From Trichopria drosophilae (Eukaryota > Arthropoda > Insecta > Hymenoptera > Diapriidae): DNA of 64,000 bases. Positions 1-9,876 of the stretch are shown here, one piece after another (position 1 is the first letter of the stretch; every line of letters begins with the position of its first letter). The stretch lies in assembly GCA_030407085.1 (NCBI GenBank), contig CM059585.1, positions 87,496,501 through 87,560,500 of the forward strand, read 5' to 3'. The notes under the pieces are model-generated. The model did no database searches. It was not told the DNA's origin and was given only the letters and a program-made list of their open reading frames with translations. Position numbers and translations under genes: made by a program.

Positions 1-960
1 TATTGAAATATTCATACTTGTTAGGATCAATGGCGGATAAAACAAAAATAAGAATGATGATGTCTATACTATTTTCTTCGAATGGCATTTCCCAATTCTC
101 ACGAGTTGCATCAAAGACGAAAGCTTTGCACCTGTAATTTCAAATACAAGAATAAAACTTGAATAATATTAAAACGTTGCAGCGCATATTTACCTGCAAT
201 AATTACCTTGTCGTATCATATTCTGGACTTTGTTGTAAAATTTCTATTGCAGTGTCTGAAAAGTCGCAACAATATACAAATAGGTTTGGATCATTATTGT
301 ACATAAGTAAAGGAAAGACTGTATTGCCTACTCCACAGCCTATTTCAAATATTCGTAATCCACATTTGTTTACATTTTCTAAAGCAGATTTGTCATCGCT
401 CTCAAGACATTCTGGGATACGCAAAGGTTTTGAAGTATCTTTTTTAACTATATTAGGTGCGAGCTCTGGAAATTCAGTAAATAACCAGTGTCTATCCTGA
501 AAAAACCTAAAAAATAAAATTTTCTCATTTAATATTAAGATCGAAATAAATATGAATTTAAGAATAATTAAATATTGACCTATTTTGATGTATGCCATAA
601 AATTTATTCCAAAATTGATCTGCTTCGGTTTCATATTTCTCTATATCTTGCGGAGAAGCGAATATTGTTGAGTTTTCCGCAACTTTGCTTTTGGCTAATT
701 CTTCCTGTTCTTTGTCCCAAACAACATTATCCCTTCATAACAAATGTAAATTTATTAAAATAAATCAATTGGTTTTTCAGAATGTTTTAAAATATATATG
801 TAAACAAATATAAATGACAGCATAAGGTTATAGACACATAACCTACAAATTACCATGCGTTGTGTTTGAAAACGTTTTCTGAATTGGAAAGCGTCCTGTT
901 TCCAAATTGTGGTCGTTTTGCTTCTTCGGAATTCAATGTTTCTTCTACAGGTTCTGCCAT
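1..960 (-). CDS. METTL2: METTL2-like tRNA m3C methyltransferase, 5' part (four exons, runs off left edge)
   Basis: Four minus-strand exons join in phase: 960-854, 732-580, 506-207 and 132-1. They are separated by GT-AG introns of 121, 73 and 74 nt, and about 230 residues are visible. The ATG at 960-958 is the natural start. Family hallmarks are FGNRTL...[12 protein letters not shown] in exons 1-2, the [11 protein letters not shown] motif in exon 3, the SAM-binding motif I ([15 protein letters not shown]), and [10 protein letters not shown]...[15 protein letters not shown] in exon 4. Members of this family (METTL2/METTL8 and relatives) use S-adenosylmethionine to make 3-methylcytidine at position 32 of certain tRNAs; METTL2 acts in the cytosol and METTL8 in mitochondria. 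The exon 4 frame is open to base 1, so the C-terminal third of the protein lies outside the window. No disruption was seen. Choosing METTL2 over METTL8 or METTL6 rests on the N-terminal FKHNAW block. Confidence 0.93.
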
Positions 961-1305
961 TTTGATGTAAAATTTACTTTAGTTGTTTTAAAACTACATA
1001 TATGTACAACAGACTTATTTGGAGCTGTCATACGACAGTGACATAACTGCACACGTGCTATAGTATATCTTTACAATATATGTATATGTATATACGTCAT
1101 GCACATTTACTCCATTTTATTGGATGTTTATATTTTATTGTATGTAAAACGTTATTTTGAATATTACTGCTAGTTAAATGAGAATAAGAATACTTCATTA
1201 ACAGAATTTCTGTGATTTAAGGATATTAGTAAATTTAAACAAAAAAATTATAGGCAAATGTAATTTATTTAACGATACTTTTATAGTTAAAAAACAGTTT
1301 TTATA
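961..1305. other. Upstream region of the METTL2-like gene
   Basis: This AT-rich stretch lies between the METTL2 start codon and the first transposon. It presumably contains the promoter and 5' UTR, but I see no convincing core-promoter motif and no second gene head to head. Confidence 0.4.
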
Positions 1306-1309
1306 TTAA

Positions 1310-2752
1310 CCCATTAACGCCTGAAATGGCATTTTTTATACTTCATTTTCAATCAAGTATTTGGTATCAAAATTGAAGTTGAAAACATTTGAAAGGTACA
1401 TATCCTATTCACTGATATATACGTATATCAGTGATCCTGTTGTTTTCGAGGTCGCTCTTCAAGATTCCGAGGTCAAAATTGAGTTTCAGCCATCAGAAAT
1501 TCCAATATGGCGCCGAATTTTTTAAAAAATTCCAAAAAATTGGGAATTATTTATTCCTATCAATTTTTTTCGAGCTATTAGAATATTGGAATTCTATTGG
1601 AAGCGTGCATAATGGTGCATAAAACAGTTGAATTTTAAGAAAAAATTTTACTTTTATACCCCACATCATTGTAACGACCTCAAAATGGCGTCAACAATGA
1701 AAATTTCTTTGGAAAATTTCTGAACGTTCTAACTCAAAAACTACGTGCTGTTCTAAAAAAATTGCAAAGAACAAAAAACTCTTAGAATTCATCAGAGAAT
1801 ACACTAATTTTTTTTTTCAGAATTTTTTGTAAATAAATTACAATTTTGAAAAAAATGTTGACAAAAAATTTTTCAAAATCTTGCTCTTGATTCGGCTTCG
1901 TGGCTCAGGCGGTTAACGCACTGGACTACGAAGTCGTAGGTTGTGAGTTCGATCCCCGTCTGGTGAACAAATTTTCGATTTCGTTTCCAAGCAGCAGCTC
2001 GCTGTTGGTAAGACGAGCCACGTTGTTTGTGTTTACGTTTCGAAAGTATTGTTTATCTGGCGGAAATCGACTCAAGACCGCTGCTGTACTTGGTGTAGGT
2101 TTCTGCAGTCCTACATTTCATACACAAATGTGAAGTATGGCGCCATCTGTCTAAGTCGATCTGCAGCTCTCGCAAAATCATACGACTCATAATACGGCAA
2201 AACAATTAAGTAAAAAGGGCGATTCCGCCCGTTAATAAAATTAAAAAAAAAAAAAAAAAAAAAATGTCATCAAAAAAGTTTGAAAAAATTCCACTATATC
2301 GCTTGATGAATTTTAAGAACTTTTCATTCTAGGCATTTTTTTTAAAAAGTTCGTAGTTTTTGAGTTAGAGCGTCCAGAAATTTCTCAAACAAATTTTCAT
2401 TGTTGACGCCATTTTGAGGTCGTTAGAATGATGTAGGGTATAAAAAAAATGTTTTCTTAAAATTCAACTATTTTAGGCACCATTATGCAAGGTTTCAATA
2501 AAATTCCAATATTCTAAAAGCTCGAAAAAAATTGATAAGAATACAAAATTCCCAATTTTTTGGAAATTTTTTCATATTAGGCGCCATATTGGAATTTCTG
2601 ATGGCTGAAACTCAATTTTGACATCGGAATCTTGAAGAGCGACTTCGAAAACAGTAGGATACGTACCTCTCAATTGTTTTCAACTTTGATTTTGATACGA
2701 AATACTTGATTGAAAATGAAGTATAAAAATTGTCCTTTCAGGCGTTAATGGG
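1310..2752. mobile_element. Long-armed foldback (MITE-like) element with TTAA flanks, piggyBac-type ends
   Basis: The element begins CCCATTAACGCCTGAAA and ends with its inverse complement. TTAA lies immediately outside both ends (1306-1309 and 2753-2756). The two arms, about 480-580 bp each, are near-complementary over almost the whole length; for example both carry the 'AATTCCAATATGGCGCC' block and the 'GACGCCATTTTGAGGTCG' block. TTAA targets and CCC-starting termini are typical of piggyBac elements. No transposase is encoded, so it is non-autonomous. A SINE is inserted at the centre of the palindrome. Confidence 0.75.
1894..2264 (+). mobile_element. tRNA-derived SINE, full-length copy with poly(A) tail
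   Basis: The head looks like a tRNA gene: an A box at TGGCTCAGGCGG and a B box at GAGTTCGATCCC, about 35 bp apart, which together form an internal RNA polymerase III promoter. The acceptor stem does not pair properly, so this is not a functional tRNA. The body contains 'GTAGGTTTCTGCAGTCC' and 'ATGGCGCCATCTGTC'. The tail has a GGGC-GATTCC-GCCC hairpin followed by GTTAATAAAATT and about 20 As. Two more partial copies lie at 39779 and 41149. It interrupts the foldback element at 1310-2752 and is therefore younger. Confidence 0.8.
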
Positions 2753-2756
2753 TTAA

Positions 2757-4224
2757 ATTAGATTTTACAAAAAAAAAAAGGATTTTTTTTATTTCACCGA
2801 ACTTTATTTGTGTCTTAATTTCTGACAACTATTGCAGAAAACCTACAGAGAAAACGCGGTGAAAGCAAATTGTTGCTAACATCACTCCAATATTATTCAA
2901 ATTGATCATCGGATATTTAATTACGAATATAATGCAGGAGCAAAAAGTGTGCAATGTCAAAAACAGCAAAATAGAAAAGAGTTCAGAATGATTTCGAAAT
3001 GTGCTCTACAAGAAGTTAAATGTCCCACTTTCACCGGGTTTTCTGAACACGAGTTCATAAAGATCTTATAATGACCTCATGTTCAGAAAACCCTTAGAAA
3101 GTTTTAGAGCATATTTTATAATCATTCTGAACTGTTTTTTATTTTACTATCTGAGAAATAAGACAAGTTCTTTATCTCGGTTCAAAGTCGACAAATTGCG
3201 TTTTTTTCAAATAAATTCGATTTCTCGAAAGAGTAATATTATGTTTTATGCTTTCAGCTCTTAAATTTTGTTGTAAAAATGAATTTTGGCGCAACAAAAT
3301 TCGAAGCTCTAGCCGATTTCGATGAAACTATACGGGATTCTGATGGTTGATTATTATTAACCCTTTTTTGTCCAAAATGAGAGAAGCTCAGTTTCTACAG
3401 TAGAAAGAATTTTGTATAACTTTTGGAAAATACATTTCCGACTATTTTGAAGTAAGCTCTATCGATTCCCGTCAATAAAATGGCCAAAAAACGACTATTT
3501 CTGGAAAAATTGTTCAAAATAAAAAAAAATCCATTCTTTAGGTCGTTTTTTTTTTAAATTTTTTCACGATTTTCTCCACCGAAACGGATTTTAATGAATG
3601 AAATGCATGCATAAAAAGTGATCCCGATTGTTGAACATAAAAAATATACTAATAGAATTTTTTAGAAGCAATGGCAGATTCAAAATGGCCGCGAAACGAA
3701 GCACGTTTTTTAAAAATTATTAATTCCTTGAAATATAGAGATCATAGAAAGTTTTGTTTTATAGGTTTATAATGATGATATAAATATTGACTGGGTATGG
3801 ACGAAAATTATAATAATTTTGATTTGGTGACCCCAAAAACCTTCGAATGTAACATTTTAATATACATTTTATATTTTTCGAGAAATCTAATTCAATCTAA
3901 ATCAATTTTGAACCCAGAAGAAATAAAAATGTTGAAAGAGTGTTAGAGGGCGACACTTGTCAATAGGGTCTTTCTGGGCTCGCTAATTTGAAATCTGTGA
4001 ATCGAATTTCGTAATTCAACATTCCGCCCTAATCCAAATACGTTTCTAATTTTTATCCGCCATATTGAATTTACCCCGGTGAAGTTGAAAATCCTCATTA
4101 CATATCCAGAATTAGCCACCCCTAAAACACGTTGCAAACGTTTTGTAATCAACTAGGGAAATCATTAAAATTTAGTCTACGCATATGTTTCGTTGAAATA
4201 ATTTCCAATTTGCTAGAGAAAACA
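2757..4224. other. Non-coding repeat-derived stretch with a 58-bp hairpin
   Basis: No gene was recognised. A strong palindrome lies at 3036-3093: GGGTTTTCTGAAC pairs with GTTCAGAAAACCC, and the match extends inwards through CAYGAGKTCAT. A weak copy of the 'CAAAATGGC' module lies near 3680. Short open frames here have no recognisable domains. Confidence 0.45.
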
Positions 4225-4468
4225 TTTTTTTGATACACGTGATTTTACGGACTGATTTCTGCACTTTACGGACTAAAAATAGTCGTTAAAGTGCCTACTT
4301 TTGCGAACAGTGTATCAGAAAATAGTATTCGCTCCTCGGCCGTAAAATTTTACGACCTCGGTTTGGAGATAGTGCGATCCTCGGACCGGCTTCGCCAGTC
4401 CTCAGATGCACAATCTCCACTCGGTCTGTAAAATTGAACTTTACGGCCTAGGACCGAAAAGTACTATT
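4225..4468 (-). mobile_element. 'ACTTTACGG' palindrome-rich repeat, copy A
   Basis: This GC-richer repeat is present three times in the window. Its termini read AATAGTACTTTTCGGTCC at one end and GTATCAAAAAA at the other. The body is a cluster of ACTTTACGGAC and CCGTAAAGT boxes in both orientations around a conserved 'GGAGATAGTGCGATCCTCGG' core. Copy A is inverted relative to copies B (34234) and C (59155). It lacks long terminal inverted repeats and any coding frame, so its transposon class is unknown. Confidence 0.6.
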
Positions 4469-4960
4469 TTGAACTATATAACAATAAAAGTTCGTATCTT
4501 ATTCATATGTACAATATCGATAAAACGAGTAAACATAAGATTTTTGTTATTCACGCGTCGACATGTACAACTAATAGCTACAACAAAATTAAAATACTGA
4601 AATTTCTTACGGTATATCCAACGATTCTTTAAGATATTCTCGTTATTAATTCGAAATAAAATTTTAAAGTACCTTTGAAACCAGTCTTACAAAGAACTTT
4701 GTACCGTCAAAGAATGTATAAAGGACTTGAGGAAGTTCACATAAATAAAGACGTTGAAATTCAATTGTCTGATCTCGTGTCGATTTTTTATACTCAGTAT
4801 TCTTAAATGCTTACAAAAATAAAAAGTTTCAATATCGACATTTTAGTCTCTAAATCGACGTTTCAAGGTAAATGTACTCGAGTCTCATCATATAAATATT
4901 TAACGTTATCACGAGTAAAATTGATAAAAATTTGTTAAACGCATTTAATAGGTACTAAAC

Positions 4961-5807
4961 ACACGAAAAAAATAGTTAGCACAAGGAGAGAAGTTATTGC
5001 TCCAACTACAAAAAGTAGTAAACATGCTGCAACTACTTTTTCTGATTGCCGTTACCGGTTTTTTTTGTTAGTTAGCATTCTGACTACTTTTCTTTGCAAG
5101 AATAACTACTTTTTTACTTGATCATCGATTTTTATCATTTAATTTTCGTAGTTAAGATCGTATTTTACAAAATATATGTTGACACTAACCAGTACTCAAA
5201 ATGCGCTCTCAAAACCAGTATTACATTTTTAGTTCAAGTTGCGTTGCTTTATTATATTGATTAAAATATAATACTAAAATGAAGGCAGACGAAAAATCAT
5301 GCATAATATTCTGAAGCACGAGACAAATGAGTCCCCGGAATTGAAGAAATGTGCTTCGATCCCACGCCCCCCTCTTATTATAAATTTATCTAATTTTCTG
5401 CTCTATCTTTTTTATGTAACAAAATTTGGGTTATATTTGTACTTCAATAATTTTTTTAAATTAAAGGAATCACGGATTTAAATGTTTTATTTAAGGAAGC
5501 GACCAAAATATAACTGAGCGACATTTTTTTTATCGGATTCGTTTTCATTGACTCTAAATACATAACAACCCGCATCAAATATCCTATTAAATTGCTTTTG
5601 CTCGTCCACCGACGCGAGTTGAATAGGTTAGAAGTTTCGTTTCGTTACTAGAAAAAGTAGTTCTACAAAATGCAAGTTTTAGTGTAACTATTTTAAATTA
5701 CTAGCAGTAACAAACATTAGTTTATTGGATTTACTGTTTTGTTTGCATTCACTACTTTTGTGCTTACTAATTTTACGAAGTTGGTGTAACTAACCATTTT
5801 TCCGTAT
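4961..5807. mobile_element. Putative TIR element of about 850 bp
   Basis: The left end reads ACACGAAAAAAATAGTTAGC. The right end in inverse complement reads ATACGGAAAAATGGTTAGTT. The ends match imperfectly over about 20 bp. Both subterminal zones are rich in ACTACTTTT and AGTAGTT boxes. No transposase frame was seen and no target duplication is clear. Confidence 0.4.
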
Positions 5808-6147
5808 ATTTAAATAATTATTTAATTTGTGCTTACTATTGATTTTGTTTCCTTTTAGAATTATGATTCGTAATCTATCTCTGTGATAATAAATACATTT
5901 TTTAAGAGTAAAAATATCTGGACAGTATTTGACGCGCTGGTTAATACTATAAATTGATTAAATAAATAATAGTTTAACATACATTTTTGTTATTACACCT
6001 GACATTGAATAACCTTTTATAGCTGCGTTCTTGTTAGCACTCGACGTTCTCGAGGTTTTTCGTTTAGTTTCTAGCATATTAGGATATTCATCTAATTTGT
6101 CCTTATATATACATACAAAATTACTTAAAAATTCTCGTGGAAAGGGT

Positions 6148-6303
6148 TCGAAAGAAGAATTTGCTTCTAAAATCTACTAGCGATGGTGAAATTCACATCG
6201 AAAGAAGCATTTAGATATAAAATCTACTATCGATAGTAAAACTTTCTTCGAAAGAAGGTTTCAGATCTCAAATCTGCTATCAATGGCGAAACTCATCGAA
6301 AGG
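6148..6303. repeat. 50-bp tandem repeat, three units
   Basis: Units start at 6148, 6198 and 6248, and a partial fourth starts at 6296. Each begins TCGAAAGAAG and contains AAATCTRCTA followed by CGATRGTRAAA. The spacing is 50, 50 and 48 bp. Confidence 0.8.
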
Positions 6304-6447
6304 ATTAAATTATTTTTATACGTTTGAAATATGTTTTAGAATAATTATTTTATATATTTATAAAAAACTTACTTCGTTGTAATGAATTAAAGTAAAAATT
6401 AAGTTTTTGAATTATTTATTTAGTTATTTGTATATATCTAATTTTGG

Positions 6448-6853
6448 CTGGTAATGTGATGAGCATATAAACACATGATAATATAGAATTACACTGATAG
6501 TACCCCTTACAAACTTGATTAAATGCTATTTTTTAAAGGTAACAAAAATGTATGTTATACTATGCATTATTTTTCATAAGTATATAAGCCGGGAACAGGA
6601 GGAAAGTAACATTCAACAGTTGGTAGTAATCGTGAATTTTCGTTACCCTTCGGGATTTTTGTGGGGCAGTGGGAGGTAATCAGACGACACTAGCGCAACC
6701 AAGCGGATTAGTTAATCTCTACTTTTTAGTCTCAATAAGGCTACACGAAATCTTATAGCGAAACATGGGAAGTGTCAACCCCGTGATTTTAGTCTAAATA
6801 AATTAAATCCATTATTCTCAACCGTCTTAATTTAAGCCCAATTTCTAAACGAC
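6448..6853. mobile_element. Possible solo LTR or other 406-bp insertion between 12-bp direct repeats
   Basis: The perfect 12-mer ATCTAATTTTGG flanks the segment at 6436-6447 and 6854-6865. Inside, a TATATAAG box (6581) and an AATAAA signal (6797) are arranged as in an LTR promoter/R region. A 12-bp duplication is long for an LTR element and no poly(A) tail is present, so the class is unresolved. Confidence 0.35.
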
Positions 6854-7182
6854 ATCTAATTTTGGTACTACATTTTAGTCGCATGGCAAGGTAGTGTTAC
6901 GACTTTTGAAGAAATCTACTTTTCGGTCGAGCAAGGCTTCTTTTTGTTACATCTTCAAATTAACTAACTATTGGTTTAATTCAAGATTTATTTCTTCATC
7001 GTATGAAGCGCTATATGCTTCTTGCAAGCAGTGAAATACGATTAATTCCGTATACAAGCAATGTGCGTTCTGAATCGATCGTACCTCTCGTTGCTTACAA
7101 TTAGCGAATGGTTTAATAGATATCGATGGTCGGTAATGTGCTGATGAATATTTGTTTGAGTAAACAGACATGTGATCCACTT

Positions 7183-7345
7183 TAACTTACAGTGAATTTT
7201 CACTTTTTATAAGTGACATTTTCACTTCTGCACGCAGTGAAAAAATCCACAGTTTAATAAAGTGAAATTTTAATATTAGGAAAGTGGTCCGGTACTGTAT
7301 TTCAAAGTGAGATTTGACTGTTGCTTAGTGAGTTTTCACAGTACG
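7183..7345. repeat. Dispersed repeat related to 48524-48730
   Basis: It starts ACTTACAGTGAA and is built from CAGTGAAA, AAGTGACAT and AAGTGGTC boxes in both orientations. The segment at 48524-48730 starts with the same ACTTACAGTGAAAATT and has the same box style. Confidence 0.45.
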
Positions 7346-7401
7346 GATTGTAGGTAGAGTCTAATGCAGTCGGTTTTAACGCTCCTAATTAAAATTACAT
7401 C

Positions 7402-7475
7402 ATCTCCGTTGCTATCGTTGAAGGACGACCCGACATGTATAGAACATGAGGGTGGCCCTTTACCTATTTACAATT
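7402..7475. repeat. Short dispersed repeat, paired with 12141-12200
   Basis: TCTCCGTTGCTATCGTTGAA followed by GGACGACCCGAC recurs at 12141 with three changes. No coding content. Confidence 0.55.
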
Positions 7476-8047
7476 TTCGGATCGTAACTGTTTATAAAGT
7501 TTTTTAAGGGATAAAATGATATCATACCAATGCATTAAATTTGAAAAAAAAGAATATAAAAATGGCAAAATAAAAAACAAAAACAAACTTAAAACCAAAT
7601 TTGACCACAACGCTTTATTATTATATCAACGTAAAATTCATTTTTGTCCGTTGAAACATAATAAAGAAAATCATAATGAAGAAAATCATAATGAAGAAAA
7701 TTATAGCTAACATGTTAATGAATTTAAAATGAACTAAATAAAAATCATAAAAGTTCCCCATACAATTTTATTAACATTTAATTAACGTTTTTCATAAAAA
7801 CTCAGCCATTTTTATTAAATTTTAATTTAGTTTTGATCAAAGGCTATGGGACGTACAATATCTTCTGGTTTAATAGGTTCTTTACTTTTTAGGTTCCGTG
7901 AAGGTCGTTATCACTGCAATATGCGGTGACTTTCGTTTGGAGCCTTGGGAGATTGTGAATAACTCGCAGTACAGTTCATATAGTACATATTTTGCGATAT
8001 ATTTTTGAAATATCCATAAAGATATTCAGAATTGCGAAGTAACTGTG

Positions 8048-8344
8048 CAGTAGTTTCCCCGTATCTTAACCCCTCTTATTATATAAATTCCTCCCGTATT
8101 GAAAGTTTTCGCCCTCTCTAAATTATTTCTCTCTATTTTAATTTTTCCCCCATCATTTAACCTGCATTGTGTCTGCGCATACGCCGCGGAGATGGAAGGC
8201 TATTTCTCGCTTTCTGTATCTTAAACCATGTCTTAAACTACATGCAACTGCAGCTAATGTTGCGGGAGAGGAAAAGCATTAAAATAAGAGAGGACGTCGC
8301 CAAGTTACTTGACTCGAAATCTTAAAATAAGAGGAGTTCTACTG
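8048..8344. mobile_element. pogo/Tigger-like MITE (297 bp)
   Basis: The ends are CAGTAGTTTCCCCGTATC on the left and CAGTAGAACTCCTCTTATT in inverse complement on the right. TA follows the right end and TG precedes the left. CAGTAG-starting termini and TA insertion are typical of pogo/Tigger relatives of Tc1-mariner. No transposase is present. Confidence 0.55.
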
Positions 8345-8644
8345 TAGATTTTTTGTTTATGCAGTGAGCCTAGTGTCAACGAAAAAGTGGCTGCAAAGTT
8401 TTTTTTAACGTGAATTACATAAGTAAGCGTAATAAAAATTAAATCTGAGTACGACGGATAAATCTGCCGTTTATGACAGGTGTAATGAAGGTCGCGCTAC
8501 CTTTGGATACTCCAGTATATAGGGGATATTTTTCTAACAGTTGTATTCGTCATGTTAGGTGGCCCGGAGCGCTATCTGGTGGACGTTTCTCGAACACGAG
8601 TAATGAGTCCGCGCAGTATGAAAATACATGTAAAAGTATAGAAA

Positions 8645-8940
8645 ATGGAATTTGTAATTAGTTTTTCTGATTTAATTTCGTATGTAGGCGACGTTTCACG
8701 ATGTTACCAAGAAGGAGAATGTGTTTTAAACGCGAATCACATTCTTTTTTGTGGAATTACATTGAATAATTCAAATGAATTTAAAATTGTTGCACTCTGT
8801 TTACAAACTTCAAAATTACATGGACCGCCACATGAAATAAATTTCCTGTATACAATTAGTACTGATGATAGAAAGCATATCAAATGTAATTGTTCATGTA
8901 AAGCAGGTCAATTATGCTTTTAACGCGGTAAGTATGAATT
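8645..8940 (+). pseudogene. SWIM-type zinc-finger protein fragment
   Basis: The open frame contains GDVSRCYQEGECVLNANHI, ALCLQTSKLHGPPHEINF and KCNCSCKAGQLCF. CNCSCKAG is the start of a SWIM C-x-C-xn-C-x-H zinc-binding domain. This stretch resembles large insect proteins that join THAP, SWIM and YqaJ-type nuclease domains; that assignment is from memory of the family, not a search. The frame stops (TAA at 8921-8923) exactly where the final Cys-x-His should come. A one-base shift would read on into NAV, with Asn in place of His. A GTAAGT donor-like site follows at 8928. I read it as a degraded exon. Confidence 0.55.
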
Positions 8941-9024
8941 GGAACGAATAATTAAATTATAAATAAACGTCAAGAAAAAAGTAATTAAACAATAAATAAG
9001 CAAATACATAAATTATGGAATTAT

Positions 9025-9510
9025 TCAAATATTTTCTAGAACTCCTCTATCAAATTCAGAAGATTTTGGTAAGTTGACAGTTGGTATCGCTAATGCTTTC
9101 AAAATTTTATGTTTTGTATGTGAACCAGCTAAAACAGTATTTAATACATAAATATTTAATAGTTTTATTACGTTCACTGTTTTTCACATAATGGAGTAGA
9201 TAGTCTATATGCAACTTTATTTTATTAATAACGAAATATATATATATATATTACACGAAAGGTGAAATGTCGTCATATATTCAAAATATCATACACACAT
9301 ACATGGAAAATAATCTTCTTTTGAAAAATGAGCACTACAATCCAACATGCACTTTGACACAGTCTTGCCTATTTTACATGCGCGTGCCCACTTCACTTTT
9401 ATGTTTGGAGTTTCAGGAAAATAATGATATGACCTTTTGTCTTCATGTTTTGTCGTGCATAGAGGAACAGAACAACATCTTCCGTATCTTTTTTCCCCTT
9501 TTTCTTTCAT
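9025..9510 (-). CDS. THAP zinc-finger minigene, two exons, 103 aa
   Basis: Exon 1 is 9510-9303 (ATG at 9510-9508) and exon 2 is 9128-9025 (TGA at 9027-9025). The 174-nt intron begins GTATGT and ends TTTTAG, and joining the exons keeps the frame. Exon 1 has the C2CH THAP signature: RCCSVPLC, then YHYFP, VKWARA and CSAHFSKEDY. Exon 2 supplies the closing AIPTVNLPK motif, equivalent to the family's AVPT box. THAP domains bind DNA and occur in transcription factors and in P-element-type transposases. Here the protein ends soon after the THAP domain, so it has no effector or nuclease domain, unless an unseen alternative exon follows. It lies antisense to and beside the SWIM fragment. Confidence 0.65.
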
Positions 9511-9560
9511 TTAATTAATTTATTTGCGAAAATATGAACTATTCCCCTTATTGCATACTG

Positions 9561-9794
9561 CAGATTTTTCAAAATGGCGGCGGTCTCCCTTATTCTCTAC
9601 TTCCCCTTTACCCCCACTCTTAGTGGTCGACGGCCGAAAACGGTTCGAGATTCGCTCAGCCGCGAAGGTTAGGTTAGGACACAATGGAGGAGGGAAGCCG
9701 ACCGAAGGGAAATATATGCAATAAGATATCCTAAATCCAGAGAATAAGAGATGTCTAGAGAATAAGGGAGGATTCAATAAGGGAGACCCTACTG
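9561..9794. mobile_element. pogo/Tigger-like MITE, left end uncertain
   Basis: In inverse complement the right end reads CAGTAGGGTCTCCCTTATT, followed outside by TA. The left side has GGTCTCCCTTATTCTC at 9581-9596, about 20 bp inside a CAG at 9561. Internal AGAATAAGAG and AATAAGGGAG repeats support inverted subterminal sequence. It sits just upstream of the THAP start codon. Confidence 0.45.
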
Positions 9795-9876
9795 TACTGT
9801 TTGGACTCATTACTCGTGTTCGAGAAACATCCATCAGATGGCGCTCCTGGCCACCCTAACCTAACATGACGAATTA

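Larger units (their letters stand above)
8546..9876. other. Interval bounded by about 75-bp inverted repeats, holding SWIM and THAP fragments
   Basis: The left arm is 8546-8619 and the right arm 9797-9876. Both contain ATTCGTCATGTTAGG, GGCC-GGAGCG-CATCTG-TGGA and TTTCTCGAACACGAGTAATG in opposite orientations. Between them lie a plus-strand SWIM fragment, a minus-strand THAP minigene and a pogo-like MITE. It could be one transposon with long terminal repeats or a locus caught between two copies of a repeat. Confidence 0.6.

Noticed and set aside
1894..1970. A functional tRNA gene
   Set aside because: Pol III boxes are present but the acceptor stem does not pair and the sequence continues into a SINE body and poly(A).
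6148..6303. A CRISPR-like array
   Set aside because: The 50-bp units are contiguous, diverged copies without spacers, in a eukaryotic sequence.
7516..7710. A Lys/Asn-rich protein with HNEEN repeats
   Set aside because: It is a short AT-rich frame ending in a simple repeat of ATAATGAAGAAAATC type.
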